Shown: positions 33,200-43,422 of the stretch, piece by piece
Numbering within the stretch: the first letter of the stretch is position 1
How the letters are laid out: each line of letters starts with the position of its first letter
Source of the DNA: Lucinisca nassula
Taxonomy: Eukaryota > Mollusca > Bivalvia > Lucinida > Lucinidae
Assembly (NCBI GenBank): GCA_963580285.1
Contig: OY757011.1
Location: forward strand, 102,206,316-102,270,315
Direction of reading: 5' to 3'
Length of the DNA: 64,000 nt
Program-made: the position numbers and the translations under genes
Notes under the pieces: generated by a model
What the model was told of the DNA's origin: nothing
The model's database searches: none
The model's input: only the letters and a program-made list of their open reading frames with translations

Positions 33200-33650
33200 T
33201 GGTTGGTTTGGCCTTTAAATGGTACACTCAACACTACAAGATTTATGCTAACCTTTATCCCGCTGCATAATTAATTTTGCCACACCCTTTTCTGACTTTG
33301 AACCAATCAAATTACTTGATGAAATTAATTCCTGCAAATTCACAAACTGAATGTCAAACAGTGTAGATCCTGATCAGATGGCTTCCTCAGAAGCCATTTG
33401 ATCTGGATCTACACTGTTTGCAAAGGTAGGGGTTGTCATGGACAGTAAGATAAGGATTAAGCTGGTTAGTTTAACTAACCATAATTTTCCAAGGCAAGCT
33501 TATACTTAAGCGGATAACCACTACATTGTTTAGCCAGAATTCTCGAATCAGGTAAGGTTGAGAATGACCCCAGAAAACACTTCAAGATCAATTTCCACGA
33601 AAAAAATGTTGCCAACACAGTGAGGATTGAACCTGCATCCTCCTGATCAA
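33200..33650 (-). repeat. SINE S3, degraded, split by MITE-A
   Basis: Left part GGCCTTTAAATGGTACACTC; right part AAGCTTATACTTAAGCGG, AGAATGACCCCAGAAAACAC and ATTGAACCTGCATCCTCCTG. MITE-A at 33248-33460 separates them. Confidence 0.6.
33248..33460. mobile_element. MITE-A
   Basis: CTAACCTTTATCCCGCTG at the left, CAGTAAGATAAGGATTAA at the right, palindrome around GGCTTCCTCAGAAGCC. GATAGGGGTTGTC-type arm (here GGTAGGGGTTGTCATG). Confidence 0.82.
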
Positions 33651-33743
33651 CAGACAGAGAGCTGGTGCTTTCCTTTAGAGCAGACCTTTTATTGACAACA
33701 GAGACAAATTTTCTTTGAGGCTACCAAACTGTCACTATTTTTC

Positions 33744-34094
33744 TTAACCATTATCCTGCTGAATGAATTAATTTAGCCACGCCCATTTCTGATAATCAAC
33801 CAATTTAATTACTTCATGGACGACAGGGCTTGAGATGTCATTTCATCTCAATGTCGGGTAAAAGTCCCAAGAAATTGGAAACAGTGTCTCCAAAAAATGA
33901 CCTATACTGTGTTGACGAGGACGATAAACCTCAAATCAAACAAACAAAAAACCAATTAAATTATTTCATATAATGCAGTCATTCAAATTTGCAAACGGAA
34001 TGATAAACAGTGTAGATCCAGATCAGATGGCTGAAGAAGCCATCTGATCTGGATCTACACTGTTTGCAAAGTATGTTCAGCAGGAAAAGGGTTA
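33744..34094. mobile_element. MITE-A split by a truncated S1
   Basis: TTAACCATTATCCTGCTGAA at the left and CAGCAGGAAAAGGGTTA at the right. Palindrome AGATGGCTGAAGAAGCCATCT is shortened on one side. Interrupted at 33821-33949. Confidence 0.82.
33821..33949 (+). repeat. 5'-truncated SINE S1
   Basis: Only the last ~129 bp of S1, from CGACAGGGCTTGAGATGTC to the CAAA tail. A ~21-bp diverged duplication flanks it: ACCAATTTAATTACTTCAT and ACCAATTAAATTATTTCAT. Confidence 0.85.
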
Positions 34095-34152
34095 CAATTT
34101 CAATCCCTGTATGTATTCATAGAAAAGCTGATTCAGCAAATTTCCTTCCATT

Positions 34153-34380
34153 TTAACCCATTTTGTACAAAATGGAATCTTCCTCCTTATACAGAGCAGG
34201 AGTCCATTTCAAAATTTAGGGGTGTCAGGTTGTCTTTTAGTCATAATTTATTTCGAAATGACTGAACTTTCAGCAAACAGTGGAGGCCCTGATCAGACGC
34301 CGCATTCTGCGGCGTCTGATCTGGGCCTGCATTGTTTGCCAGCCTACCCGTTTTGGGGTTTCTGGTACAAAATGGGTTAA
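34153..34380. mobile_element. MITE-B, left member of a dimer
   Basis: TTAACCCATTTTGTACAAAA and TACAAAATGGGTTAA ends; perfect core GACGCCGCATTCTGCGGCGTC. Confidence 0.85.
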
Positions 34381-34592
34381 CCGGCATTTGGAACTGGATG
34401 GACTCTTCCACCTTATATATATATAACAGGAGCACATTGGTACCCGGCTGAGTTATTTATTTAGAAGATGGTTGAACCTTTTTTGCAAACACTGAAGGCC
34501 ATGATCAGATGCCACACACTGCGGCATCAGATCTGGGCCAGCACTGTTTGCCACTGTCTGAAAATTAGGGTTGCCCATATGAAATGGGTAAA
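34377..34592. mobile_element. MITE-B, right member of a dimer
   Basis: Begins at the TTAA shared with the previous copy (TTAACCGGCATTTGGAACTG) and ends near ATGAAATGGGTAAAG. Core GATGCCACACACTGCGGCATC. More diverged than its neighbour, so the pair is not a recent tandem duplication. Confidence 0.72.
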
Positions 34593-34691
34593 GACAATGC
34601 AGATGAATTGCAAAATGGCTAAAGGATATTTTGCAATTCCAGACAAATGAGTAATATTTCTTTTTGAGCCCAATTATGGGGAAAAAATGTC

Positions 34692-34904
34692 TTAACCTTC
34701 ATCTTGCTGTTCACGACAACCCCTATCTTTGCAAACAGTGTAGATCCAGATCAGATGGCTTCTGAAGAAGCCATCTGATCAGGATCTACACTGTTTGGCA
34801 TTAAATTTATGAATTTGTAGCAATAAATTACATCAATTAATTTGATTGGTTGATAGACAGAAATGGGAGTGGCTTAAATGAATATTCAGCAAGATAAGGG
34901 TTAA
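34692..34904. mobile_element. MITE-A
   Basis: TTAACCTTCATCTTGCTG and CAGCAAGATAAGGGTTAA ends; perfect palindrome arms around GGCTTCTGAAGAAGCC; GACAACCCCTATCTTTGC arm. Reverse orientation to the 33248 copy. Confidence 0.87.
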
Positions 34905-34917
34905 GATATTTTCTGAC

Positions 34918-35062
34918 CATGCAAGACTAAACCTGAGTACCCGGAGAAAACCATCTGACATTCTGCAGCGGAACTTTGCATCATGTCATCCAAGTAAGGC
35001 TCAAACCCACAGCGGTGAGAGACTTAATGATTAAGAATCAGCGCTTTTACCCATTAGGCCAT
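34918..35062 (-). repeat. SINE S4 fragment
   Basis: GAGTACCCGGAGAAAACCAT, CAAGTAAGGCTCAAACCCAC and GCGCTTTTACCCATTAGGCC match the 27187-27416 S4 in the same orientation. The tail is missing. Confidence 0.7.
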
Positions 35063-35421
35063 GAAGAACCCATAGGAAGCCTAATGGAAACAAAGATATA
35101 GCCGTAAACTGTGTTGTAATTAATGACATAATGTACTGGATAAAAACCTAGACTTGTCAAATTAGGTTAGTACCCATATGCACCGCACACTTCTTGTGAC
35201 ATTTTATTCAGTTAAAAATGGCCAGCTTTGGAACTAATCAGCCAAATATCTTGTCTGAAGCTATAATTATTGACAGCAATTTGCTTACCATACTCAACCT
35301 ATTTACAGCACATACTCCTTTAGTTCAACAAGGGCACCTTGTGTTTTGTGCATTTTGGAGGTCAAATCCTGAGAAATTTTGTTCTCACTTGAAGAACAGT
35401 TCTTAAACTGTTCTGGAATAA
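35063..35421. other. Unannotated stretch
   Basis: No repeat recognised. A 62-codon frame at 35218-35406 has no family features or flanking splice logic I can defend. Confidence 0.4.
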
Positions 35422-35640
35422 TAACCCATAAGATGCCAACCACGACAATTGTCATCTGCATTTTCATCTGCTGGTAACTTTTGAAGTGCCAAGATCAGAC
35501 TGCTCCTTTAAGAGCAGACTGATATGTGTCCACACTGTTTGCCTGTATGCAAAAATATTTTTAAAAAGTTTGCAAAAAGAATCAGCAGACGACATAAGCA
35601 GACGACATTTTCAGATGTAGTTTTTCTCTGCATTTTGAAA
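35422..35640. mobile_element. MITE-C, degenerate
   Basis: ATAACCCATAAGATGCCAAC at the left, core AGACTGCTCCTTTAAGAGCA, and GACGACATTTTCAGATGTAG near the right end, which matches C copies at 43560 and 52840 in one orientation or the other. Confidence 0.68.
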
Positions 35641-35729
35641 ATAATTCTTGAAGTGGTACTAAACCCTTAAGGTTGTGTTCCAGAACTAATGTTCTAAAAA
35701 TGTTCAAGAACATTAACATTGAAGAACAT

Positions 35730-35969
35730 TTTAACCCATTGTATAATAGTGGACTCTTCCGTTGCTATATGTTGGACAAGTCCATTTGTCATATAAGGGG
35801 TGGTAGTGCTATTTTTTGTTGTTTTTTATTCAATTTTTGACAGACAATTCTGTTAGCAAATAGTGCATGCCCTGATCAGCCGCAGACGCCACGTTCTGCG
35901 GTGTCTGATCTGGGCCTGTACTGTTTGCCAAGATACCCCTTTATGGGTTTCCCGCATGCAATGGGTTAA
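35730..35969. mobile_element. MITE-B'
   Basis: TTAACCCATTGTATAATAGTG at the left; CCCGCATGCAATGGGTTAA at the right. Core GACGCCACGTTCTGCGGTGTC inside CTGATC arms. Differs from B in its ends and in TGCTATATGTTGGACAAG. Confidence 0.78.
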
Positions 35970-36275
35970 TAACTCTTTGTTCTCAAAATATTCCTAAACA
36001 GATAGAACAGTTACGGAACTTTCATAAGAACAAAAATATTCTCAAACTGTTCTTGAAAATCGTTTATTATTATTTTTCTTATTAATTTTCTGCTCATAAA
36101 TGATGACTTCCTTGAAGAGACCGAGTGTTATTGTCCACGACCTCTACCTTGAATTATCTTTATTGTACCTTGGTAGACTGCTCAGCTTACAGGTTTATAA
36201 CCTATCACTGAGCTATGTCAAAAAGTTGACTCTTTCATCAGAATAACAAGTCAGTGAAACGAAGACCCTTCTAAA

Positions 36276-36672
36276 TATGTTCTAGAAAGGGTTATCATTT
36301 GGAAGCAAGGAATACACAACAGGATTGGAAAATATGGAGTGTACATGTTTTCTTGGCCAGACTAGCTAGTTTCGGTCAATTAGGCCTCATCTGTGACCCT
36401 CTAATATTTTAAAATTCCACAATGGAATCAATGATCCCAAAGGACAAGAAAATATAAACTACACTATGATGTTACTAAGGGCAAGGAGACTTTTTACAGC
36501 TACCATACATTCCCAGACACCAGTTGTAATGACGTTAAATATGTTCTAGAGAGTGTTATCCTTTGGAAGCAAGGAATACCCCAAAGAACTGGAAAATATG
36601 GAATGTACTGGGCCAGACTACAATGTAGCTTGTTTCGGCTAATTAGGCCTCATCAGTGACCCTCAAATATTT
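36276..36672. repeat. Two direct copies of a ~140-bp unit
   Basis: GTTCTAGA...GGTTATC, TTTGGAAGCAAGGAATAC, GGAAAATATGGAGTGTAC and AATTAGGCCTCATCTGTGAC in the first copy (36276-36420) reappear with changes at 36542-36672. ~115 bp of other DNA separates the copies. Confidence 0.75.
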
Positions 36673-36704
36673 AACCCTTGACCTGTTGAATATTTATATA
36701 GGTA

Positions 36705-38037
36705 CGAGGACTGTTCAAATATGAATGCAACAAAGCACATAAAAATGATTCCGTGATAGATTTCGATGAAAAATTTATTTTGTCCCCTCCAAGTATTCCC
36801 CTTTAACAGATATACAAACTTTCAGTCTTCTGATCCAATCATTGAATGCATTTTGGTAGTCTTTTCGAGGTATACTATGAAGGCACTGGAATATTGCAGA
36901 ACCGAGGTGTTTGCGCTGTACAAATTTTCGACCAGAAAGGTATTTTTTCGGCCTCGGGAACAACAAAAAGTCACACGGGGCAAGGTCAGGGGAATACAGG
37001 GTGAGGGAGTTCAACAACCTTTCTCTGATTCAGGTAGTCTTGCACAATGAACGCCTTGTGTGATGACGCATTGTCATGTAGCAATCTGACATTGGCCAAA
37101 CAGTTGCGGGTCTTCGTTCTTTGAAATATTTCTTCAATTTTCGAAGAACTTTATTCTAGTAAAACTTCGCATTTACAGATTTGCCTTTAGGCACAGCAAT
37201 CTGAATAGCAGGCCCCTGATTTGAAAAGAATATGGCATACATTACCTTCTTGATGCTCATGGTCCGCTTTGCAATGCATGGTATTTTGCAATACTTTGTT
37301 GCCCAAGTTTTGTTCTGAAACTTTCGTTTTGGCTCAAAAAAGTGAACCCATGTCTCATCACCTGTGACGACATTAGCGAAAGACCGTGCATTGTAATTTG
37401 GAAACTTTTTAAGCAACTTCTTTGCGCACTGAATGCGTGTCTTTTTATGCTCATCTGTCAACAGATGGGGAATCCATCTAGCACAGACCTTTCTCATTTT
37501 CAAATCCCGTTTCAGAATTGTATGAGCTGCTCCTAATGAGATGCCAACCATACTAGCTATTTGCCTAGTGGTGTATCGTGCATCAGTAGCAACTATTTCT
37601 TTCACTCTAGCAACCATCTTGGCAGATGTTGCTCTTATCGGCCGACGATCATGTGGTGCATCTTCTGTTGAGCCTAGCCCACAGCTGAATTTCTTACACC
37701 AACGAAAAACTGTCGGAAAAGACAATTTCATTATGCCCATAAACCGAACATATGTCATCAAAAATGTCTTTGCACCGTATACCAGGAATACAACGATTCT
37801 TAATATAGGACCGTATTTCAATGGCGTAACCTTCTTCCAACCATGTTTTGTATTAGTATACAAGAGTAGACAGTGTTTATCGAATGATATACATGGCTAA
37901 AGCGGACAAATTTTAACAGGTTTGGTATCAATGTATAGGTAAAATGTTTTTCTACGCTGTGATATTTATTTCCAGGTCATTTTCACATTGGTGCATGAGA
38001 AAACTTTCTACTTGCATTCATATTTGAACAGTCCTCG
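36705..38037 (-). mobile_element. Dead mariner transposon, 1.33 kb
   Basis: Near-perfect inverted ends: CGAGGACTGTTCAAATATGA at the left and the same sequence read inward on the other strand, each bounded by TA (36703-36704, 38038-38039). The two arms match for at least 20 bp, so the copy is fairly young. The transposase reads on the minus strand. Confidence 0.93.
36778..37863 (-). pseudogene. Mariner transposase remnant (DD34D)
   Basis: The intact protein would bind the inverted ends and catalyse cut-and-paste at TA. Minus-strand pieces in order: SFPTVFRWCKKF (first helix-turn-helix), DRRPIRATS linker, TRQIASMVGISLGAAHTIL (second helix-turn-helix), ARWIPHLLTDEHK (WVPHEL-like motif), VVTGDETWVHFFEP (first Asp). 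The first 235 codons are open, then a TAG follows AKFY at ~37158. Downstream VLRKLKKYF, RLLHDNASSH (second Asp) and YSPDLAPCDF (third Asp) lie in shifted frames. Allowing for the frameshift, the last two Asp are 34 residues apart, the mariner hallmark. One stop and two frameshifts make it dead. It differs clearly from the mariner at 22.7 kb. Confidence 0.92.
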
Positions 38038-38242
38038 TATGTCACACCCACTACTGATTATCAACCAGTCAGATTACTTGATGAAATTTATTGCAACAAA
38101 TTCATAAACTGAATGGCACACAATAAAGATCCAGATCAGATGGATTCTTCAGAAGCCATCTGATCTGGATCTACATTGTTTGAAAGATAAGAAATATCCG
38201 GGCTCAGCAGGACAAGGGTTAAAAAGAGAAAAGTGGGGTTAA

Positions 38243-38420
38243 CGGGGCTATACATTATCTGGCTTATTTTTGCCCCAAAACATAGATTGTGGGTACACGT
38301 TAGAACAGCCTCATTGAGGCGGTTCTAACGAGCACCAACAATCTATGTTGAAAGCAGAAATAAGAAAGATGTTACCATTTTTACCCAAAATTTGTAATTT
38401 CTGACACCATGTTGGACGTC
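38243..38420. mobile_element. MITE-G
   Basis: AAGTGGGGTTAACGGGGC, then the inverted repeat GATTGTGGGTACACGTTAGA / TCTAACGAGCACCAACAATC around CAGCCTCATTGAGGCGG. Confidence 0.72.
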
Positions 38421-38679
38421 ATTATTTCACACGGACATGTTTTCCTAATGTTGGCTTAAAGCGGTTGAAGCATTGGACCTGGTTCAAATCTCCCCGGAGG
38501 AGGGGATTTTTTTCTGTCTGCTTCTTCCTCCTTTTCTCTTTTTTTTTTTCACTACTTTTATGTCATAAACGTACCAAGCTGTAAAATTTAACTTGCCAAA
38601 AAAGAAATGATTAAACCCATCCACTTAATCAATCTTACTGTCAGATCATGCATGAGGACACAGCTTAACCAACTGTATA

Positions 38680-38856
38680 CAGTTCAACCTGTATTAAGCA
38701 AGCACCTAAGGGATATCCAAAATGTGCTTGTTTAAGACAGGTGCTTGCTTAATACAGGTGAAATTTAATGCATTTGCCTTTTTTGGGAACCAAATGCATG
38801 CTTGCTTAAGACAGGGTGCTAGCTTAATAAGGTGGCCACTAAGACAGGTCTTACTG
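38680..38856. mobile_element. MITE-K, 177 bp
   Basis: TACAGTTCAACCTGTATTAA at the left; AAGACAGGTCTTACTGTA at the right; TA flanks. Inside, AAGCAAGCACCTAAGGG and AGGTGCTTGCTTAATACAGG are inverted copies. Confidence 0.78.
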
Positions 38857-38858
38857 TA

Positions 38859-39073
38859 CTAGTGGACTCTTCCATTGCTATATGTTGGACAATGCCATTT
38901 GTCATATAAGGGTGCCAGGCCTAATTTTTCTTTTTTATTCTATTTTAGACGGAAAATTCTGTTAGCAAATAGTGCATGCATGGATCAGATTCCGCATTTT
39001 GCGGCGTCTGATATGGGCCTACACCGTTTGCCAAGCTACGCCTTTAGGGGTTTCCCGCATGCAATGGGTTAAA
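38859..39073. mobile_element. MITE-B' abutting MITE-K
   Basis: GTGGACTCTTCCATTGCTAT and TGTTGGACAATGCCATTTGT then core GATTCCGCATTTTGCGGCGTC, ending CCGCATGCAATGGGTTAA. The left end is truncated where MITE-K ends. Confidence 0.75.
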
Positions 39074-39593
39074 AAAGAATATGAACAGTGCCTTCGGTGG
39101 TCAAACATTAAACATGCCTTTGAAATTTAAACATGAAACAATCTCAACTGTACTTTTGCTGTTCACAAATGTTACAATGCACTTTCATGCATGCCATTGC
39201 TAAATAAAACGTGATCGGGCTCAAAAGTGTGATTATTTTTTTACCATTTTCATTCATTCCAGACATGCGAATGTCAACTGTTTCTAAATGGTGCTTCATC
39301 CAAGAGCAAATGCTATACTGTGAAAATCCTAAAAATTCGGACACTTTGAAGGCTTCATGTAAGAGCAATTATATCGATCCCGCCTATGTCATAAAACCGG
39401 AAAACCGATATCTACATATAGCACATGCCACCACGTGATAATTTTTTGGACAAACTTTGTAACACTTAAAAGCATTGTCTACAAATCACATAGCTAGTAC
39501 AGGCTGATTTGGATCTCCAGCCCTTGCAAAGGTTTTCAGATCTTCTTGGTTAGTAGCACATAATTTGTCCAAATATTGCGATAACTAGAGCTG
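39074..39593. other. Mostly unannotated
   Basis: Only a MITE-D-like left end (CTGTGAAAATCCTAAAAATT at ~39319) was recognised; its body is missing. The rest shows nothing I can name. Confidence 0.4.
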
Positions 39594-39734
39594 TCAGTGA
39601 AGCTGACTAGGGCCCCGGCAGCGCTATCAGAGGAGTAGGAAAATGTTGAAAATTTGTGGACGGACAGACAGACAGACAGACGGATGGACAGAGTGATTAC
39701 TATAGGGCACCCACACTTTCAGTGCGGGGCCCTA
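39594..39734 (+). mobile_element. Small hairpin-ended element I2, 141 bp
   Basis: CTAGAGCTGTCAGTGAAGCT at the 5' end; GGACAGACAGACAGACAGAC tract; 3' hairpin CCCACACT / AGTGCGGGG inside GGGC/GCCC, then TAA. This minimal copy shows that the extra block in I1 is not needed. Confidence 0.8.
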
Positions 39735-39865
39735 ATAAACATGTTTTGTTAGGATTTCACACTAGACTGGCATAAGATTGTTAGTCTGAAATTAATGATG
39801 CCCCTTAGTGCTAAGAATATCACAGCTATAAATAGCTCAAACCCGTCAGAAAATCAATCCCGATT

Positions 39866-40030
39866 CGAATTCTCCTAAATTTTAACAAATCATTTCACGA
39901 CCCAGCAAGGATTCAAAAAGGTGCGGATGCTATGGCAAACAGTGTAGACCCTGATCAGACTGCTCCATCAGGAGCAGTCTGATCTAGGTCTGCACTGTTT
40001 GCTAAGGCCTATCTGTCCCAATACTTGTAA
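39866..40030. mobile_element. MITE-D, left end missing
   Basis: ATTCTCCTAAATTTTAACAA, core TGTAGACCCTGATCAGACTG with its complement around CTCCATCAGGAG, and GGCCTATCTGTCCCAATACT. Confidence 0.8.
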
Positions 40031-40319
40031 ATGGTGTTTCATCGAAGAGCTTCTCTCAGCTTGCATTCCTTTATCAAAGCTTCAGGACTCTGCTATTAGT
40101 TGATTGAAAGCCAGCAATTGATGACTTTTCACTGATTGCAAAAATACCATGTTTTGCCTAAATATTTCCGCACCCTAAATTCATAAATGTACTCCAGGCC
40201 AAACAGTGTAGACCTAGATCAGATTGATTGAGGCTTACTCTATTGGCCATTAAGCAAAAGTCTTTGTGGCCAAAATATATTAAAGAGATGTGTAATTAAC
40301 GATATTCGACCGCGTGATG

Positions 40320-40550
40320 AAACCAACTGCACGAGTACTGGTAAACAAACCGCAGTTCTAAGCATGCCCAGGCAAATTTGTGCAAGTCAAACCATCAATT
40401 CATATAAACCTTGTAAATTTGTTTTGACAGTTGAGCTGGAGATGTCATTTCATCTCAATGTTGGGCAAAAGCCCTAAACAACTTCAAGCAACATCTCTGA
40501 AATGGCCTTAATACTGTTGATGGGGACATAAACATCATTTCAAACAAAAC
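40320..40550 (+). repeat. SINE S1, old and degraded
   Basis: ACGAGTACTGGTAAAC, GATGTCATTTCATCTCAATG and GTTGATGGGGACATAAACA are recognisable, with many differences from the consensus. Confidence 0.7.
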
Positions 40551-40633
40551 TTAACTAGACCACAATCTCCTTGGGACTAAAGCAGAAATTTGGTTACTTA
40601 AACAACCATGTTATATCCAAACAAAACTGAGTC

Positions 40634-40750
40634 ACATCTGCGACGCAAGTTCTGTAATAGATGGTCAGATGGTTTTTCTCCACGCACTCTAGTTTTCACC
40701 CACCTCTGACTAACGATTGATCAAAAAGTAGTGAAATAATCTTGAAGGGG
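40634..40750 (+). repeat. SINE S4 3' body fragment
   Basis: CAGATGGTTTTTCTCCACGC, TCACCCACCTCTGACTAACG and AGTGAAATAATCTTGAAGGG match the body of S4; the tRNA head is absent. Confidence 0.7.
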
Positions 40751-40807
40751 ACCTAAAACGAATCCGATAAAATGATACTTTAGAGAAAACAAAAAGCAAA
40801 TGAATTG

Positions 40808-41098
40808 TTTTGTTTGTTTGATTTGAGGTTCAACATCCCCGGCAACACTGTAAAGGTCATTTTGGAGACGTTGCTTCCAATTTTGTGGGACTTTTACCAG
40901 CCATTGAGATGAAAAGCCCTGCCGTCCAATGAAACCAATAGTGTTTATAAGCATGGACGGGCCTACTCGCACCGCTTTGCCTGGGCAGGCTTAGATCCTC
41001 TAAGCAGTTTACCAGTACTTGTTTGCGGGTCTGTTTCAGCTCTGCGTGGAAGCATCATGCAGCCCATCTATTTATTTAAGCCCTGATTGGCGGGGGCC
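40808..41098 (-). repeat. SINE S1, near full length
   Basis: TTTGTTTGTTTGATTTGAGG opening (CAAA tail on minus) through to GATTGGCGGGGGCC. A ~12-bp deletion removes part of the TGACATCTC segment. Confidence 0.88.
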
Positions 41099-41214
41099 AT
41101 AAAAGCAGATGAAGAAAAGTAGTTGACATTCTACATTGATCATAACTATCAGACCCATCATTACCAGACATGTTTTCTGAAATCTGAGAATGTCAACAAT
41201 TTGATCAATGTCTA

Positions 41215-41450
41215 CCGTAATGATCTTAAGTATTGGGATGACCTAAATAGTGTTGACGGGGACCTTAAACCTCAATCAAACAAACAGACAAGAATAAGCA
41301 AACAGTGCCGACCATGATCAGACTGCTCCTGAGCAGTCTGATCAAGGTCTACACTGCTTGCCATTACATGTGCACTTTTGGACTCCTTGCTGGGTCGTGA
41401 AACAATTTTGTTTTAAATTTCAGGAGAATTGTCAATTGGGATCAATTTTC
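41215..41450. mobile_element. MITE-D with an S1 tail scrap
   Basis: TACCGTAATGATCTTAAGTA at the left, core GACCATGATCAGACTGCTCC, then CACTTTTGGACTCCTTGCTG. An S1 3' scrap (GACCTAAATAGTGTTGACGG) sits inside at 41239-41285. A further half core follows at ~41450-41510. Confidence 0.75.
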
Positions 41451-41574
41451 TGATCAGATTCTCCTCCAGGAGCAGTCTGATCTGGGTCTGCACTGTTTGC
41501 ATTAAGTCCTGTCTGTTTGTTATAAAGTGGGGTTCAGTGGGGTTTTCATTTCACGGATTGGTTCATGTGATGGT

Positions 41575-41705
41575 TAGTCAAAAAGCATTCTGATCTCTGT
41601 CTAGCAGACAATTAATTCACATGAAATTTCAAGCCTTAATGCAGATGATACACATGAAATGACAAGCATTAAGTGTTAATCTTTCTGAAAAAAAAAAATA
41701 TTTGC
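41575..41705. repeat. MITE-N related palindrome
   Basis: AATTCACATGAAATTTCAAGC and ACACATGAAATGACAAGC direct copies with CTGAAAAAAAAAAAT; a partial, rearranged N element. Confidence 0.5.
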
Positions 41706-41916
41706 AATGCTATCAGCAGGTGTCGATAGGGTCAAACAAAAGTTGCTGAATAGTTCAGATGACGTCCCTGCTGGGCAGTTAAGAGGTATTAACTGTTCTT
41801 ACTGAAAATGTCAAGTCTGAACCGAGACTAGCAAATCAAGAAAATGTGTTCCTTGCCAATTGCCAGGGAAACAGAATCAATATATCTCAGTACCACAATA
41901 CTGTGATGTGATTTAA

Positions 41917-42455
41917 AGGTGCATTATTGAGCTATCTGGAAAAAATGCTTCCAAAAATAAAATACATATAGCCGGTATTTTTCTTTAAAACAATACAAAT
42001 GAATGCATTTTATGCAAAAATGCGAACAATTTTGATGAAAGGTAAATGAGTTTGAGAGGGATTCCCTAACTAGGTTTCGAACACTAGTTAGATCTATTTT
42101 TAGTTCGTGACAAAAATAGAATCCCCATATATGACGTTATGCGACCTTCATTTTTGGCCTTGTTTGCTTAGGCCATGCCTGAATCAGAAAAAGTATGATG
42201 CTGAATACCATGTCATAAGTAACGACACTCAGAGACGATACTGTCGCCATGTATGTGTATAGTGACAGATTTATTTTTAGAACAGAAATTCCGAACACAT
42301 ATTCAGAGCGAAGGGTAAACACGAATGAAAACGACCATTTTCACAAAGTTTTGAAGCTGTATTTGGCTCCAAAAGTGTACACATGACAAAGGAGTATGCA
42401 TTGAAGCTAGAAACCAGAAAAAAAATTTGAGACCCGGTAGCTCAATGATGCACCT
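41917..42455. mobile_element. Non-autonomous element L, 539 bp, TTAA target
   Basis: AGGTGCATTATTGAGCTA at the left pairs with TAGCTCAATGATGCACCT at the right. TTAA lies just outside each end (41913-41916, 42456-42459). The interior has no strong frame. The TTAA target fits piggyBac-like elements, but the AGG ends differ from the CCC ends of families A-C. Confidence 0.82.
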
Positions 42456-42486
42456 TTAAGGGTCAAATGACACGAAAAATAAATTT

Positions 42487-42698
42487 TTAACCCTTATTTC
42501 ACTGATCATGACAATCCCTACCTTTGCAAACCATGTAGATCCAGATCAGATGGCTTCTGAAGAAGCCATCTGATCAGGCTCTACACTATTTGCCATTCAG
42601 TTTGCAAATTTGAATGAATAAATTATATCAAGTAATTTGATTGGTTGAACTGTAAGTGGGTGCGGCTGAATTAATTTATACAAATGGATAAGGCTGAT
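42487..42698. mobile_element. MITE-A, right end diverged
   Basis: TTAACCCTTATTTCACTGAT at the left, GACAATCCCTACCTTTGC arm, palindrome around GGCTTCTGAAGAAGCC; right end reads AAATGGATAAGGCTGA. Confidence 0.78.
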
Positions 42699-42879
42699 CA
42701 CTGACTACCCGAAACCACATCCAGAGAATTGCATCTTATTCAAAAGTTATATAACGACCATTCAAATTAAAGTCAGGCATTTTGGAAGAAAAAAACAACA
42801 ACACAGATTCTATAAATAGACTTCAATTCCACAATGCACTATTTTGTGATGTCAATTGAGTTTTCAAACTTTTATATTA

Positions 42880-43083
42880 ACTCTTGTCCTGATGACTATT
42901 TAAATATGTCATGCCCACTATTGATTATCAACCAATCAGATTTTTTTATGCAAATTATTGCAACAAATACACAATCTGAATGACATACAATGTAGATCCT
43001 GACCAGATGGCTTCCACCATCTGATCTGGATCTACATTGTTTTGAAAAGTAAGGCATATCCGGGCTCAGCAGGACAAGGGTTA
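42880..43083. mobile_element. MITE-A (AAGGCATATCCGGG subtype)
   Basis: TTAACTCTTGTCCTGATGAC at the left; GGCTCAGCAGGACAAGGGTTA at the right, where a RUDI-like SINE has landed in the last bases. The palindrome has lost part of one arm (GGCTTCCACCATCTGATC). Confidence 0.82.
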
Positions 43084-43413
43084 TGTGTGTGTGAATTCAG
43101 GTTTAACGTCGCTTTCAACAATTTTAAAGTCATATCACGATGGTGTCTGGTTGCGACAGGGAGCTCAATGCTCACTTTTATAGTGCTGCCTCACTGAAGT
43201 ATCATGTACCAGACACATTACATGATACCACACCCAGTCACATTATCCTGACACTGGATCGACCAGTCCTAGCTCTACCCCGTAAATCTGAGTGCCAAAC
43301 GAGGAGCAGCTAGTACCATTTTTAACGACTTTGGTATGTCGCGGCCCGGGATCGAACCCGTGACCTCCCGTTCCCGGAGCGGACACTCTACCAACTGAGC
43401 TATCGGGGCAGGT
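43084..43413 (-). repeat. RUDI-like SINE, full length
   Basis: Minus strand: GATAGCTCAGTTGGTAGAGT, then GGTTCGATCCCGGGCCGCG, body, AACGTTAAACC-type 3' end and TG/CA tail. AGGACAAGGGTTA flanks it at 43071-43083 and 43414-43426, duplicating the terminus of a MITE-A. Confidence 0.92.
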
Positions 43414-43422
43414 AGGACAAGG

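Larger units (their letters stand above)
36671..38222. mobile_element. MITE-A split by a mariner
   Basis: Left scrap TTAACCCTTGACCTGTTGAA; right part CACACCCACTACTGATTATC to CAGCAGGACAAGGGTTAA with the GGATTCTTCAGAAGCC palindrome. The mariner at 36705-38037 sits between them. Confidence 0.87.

Noticed and set aside
37541..37900. A 119-codon plus-strand gene
   Set aside because: It is the antisense of the mariner transposase.
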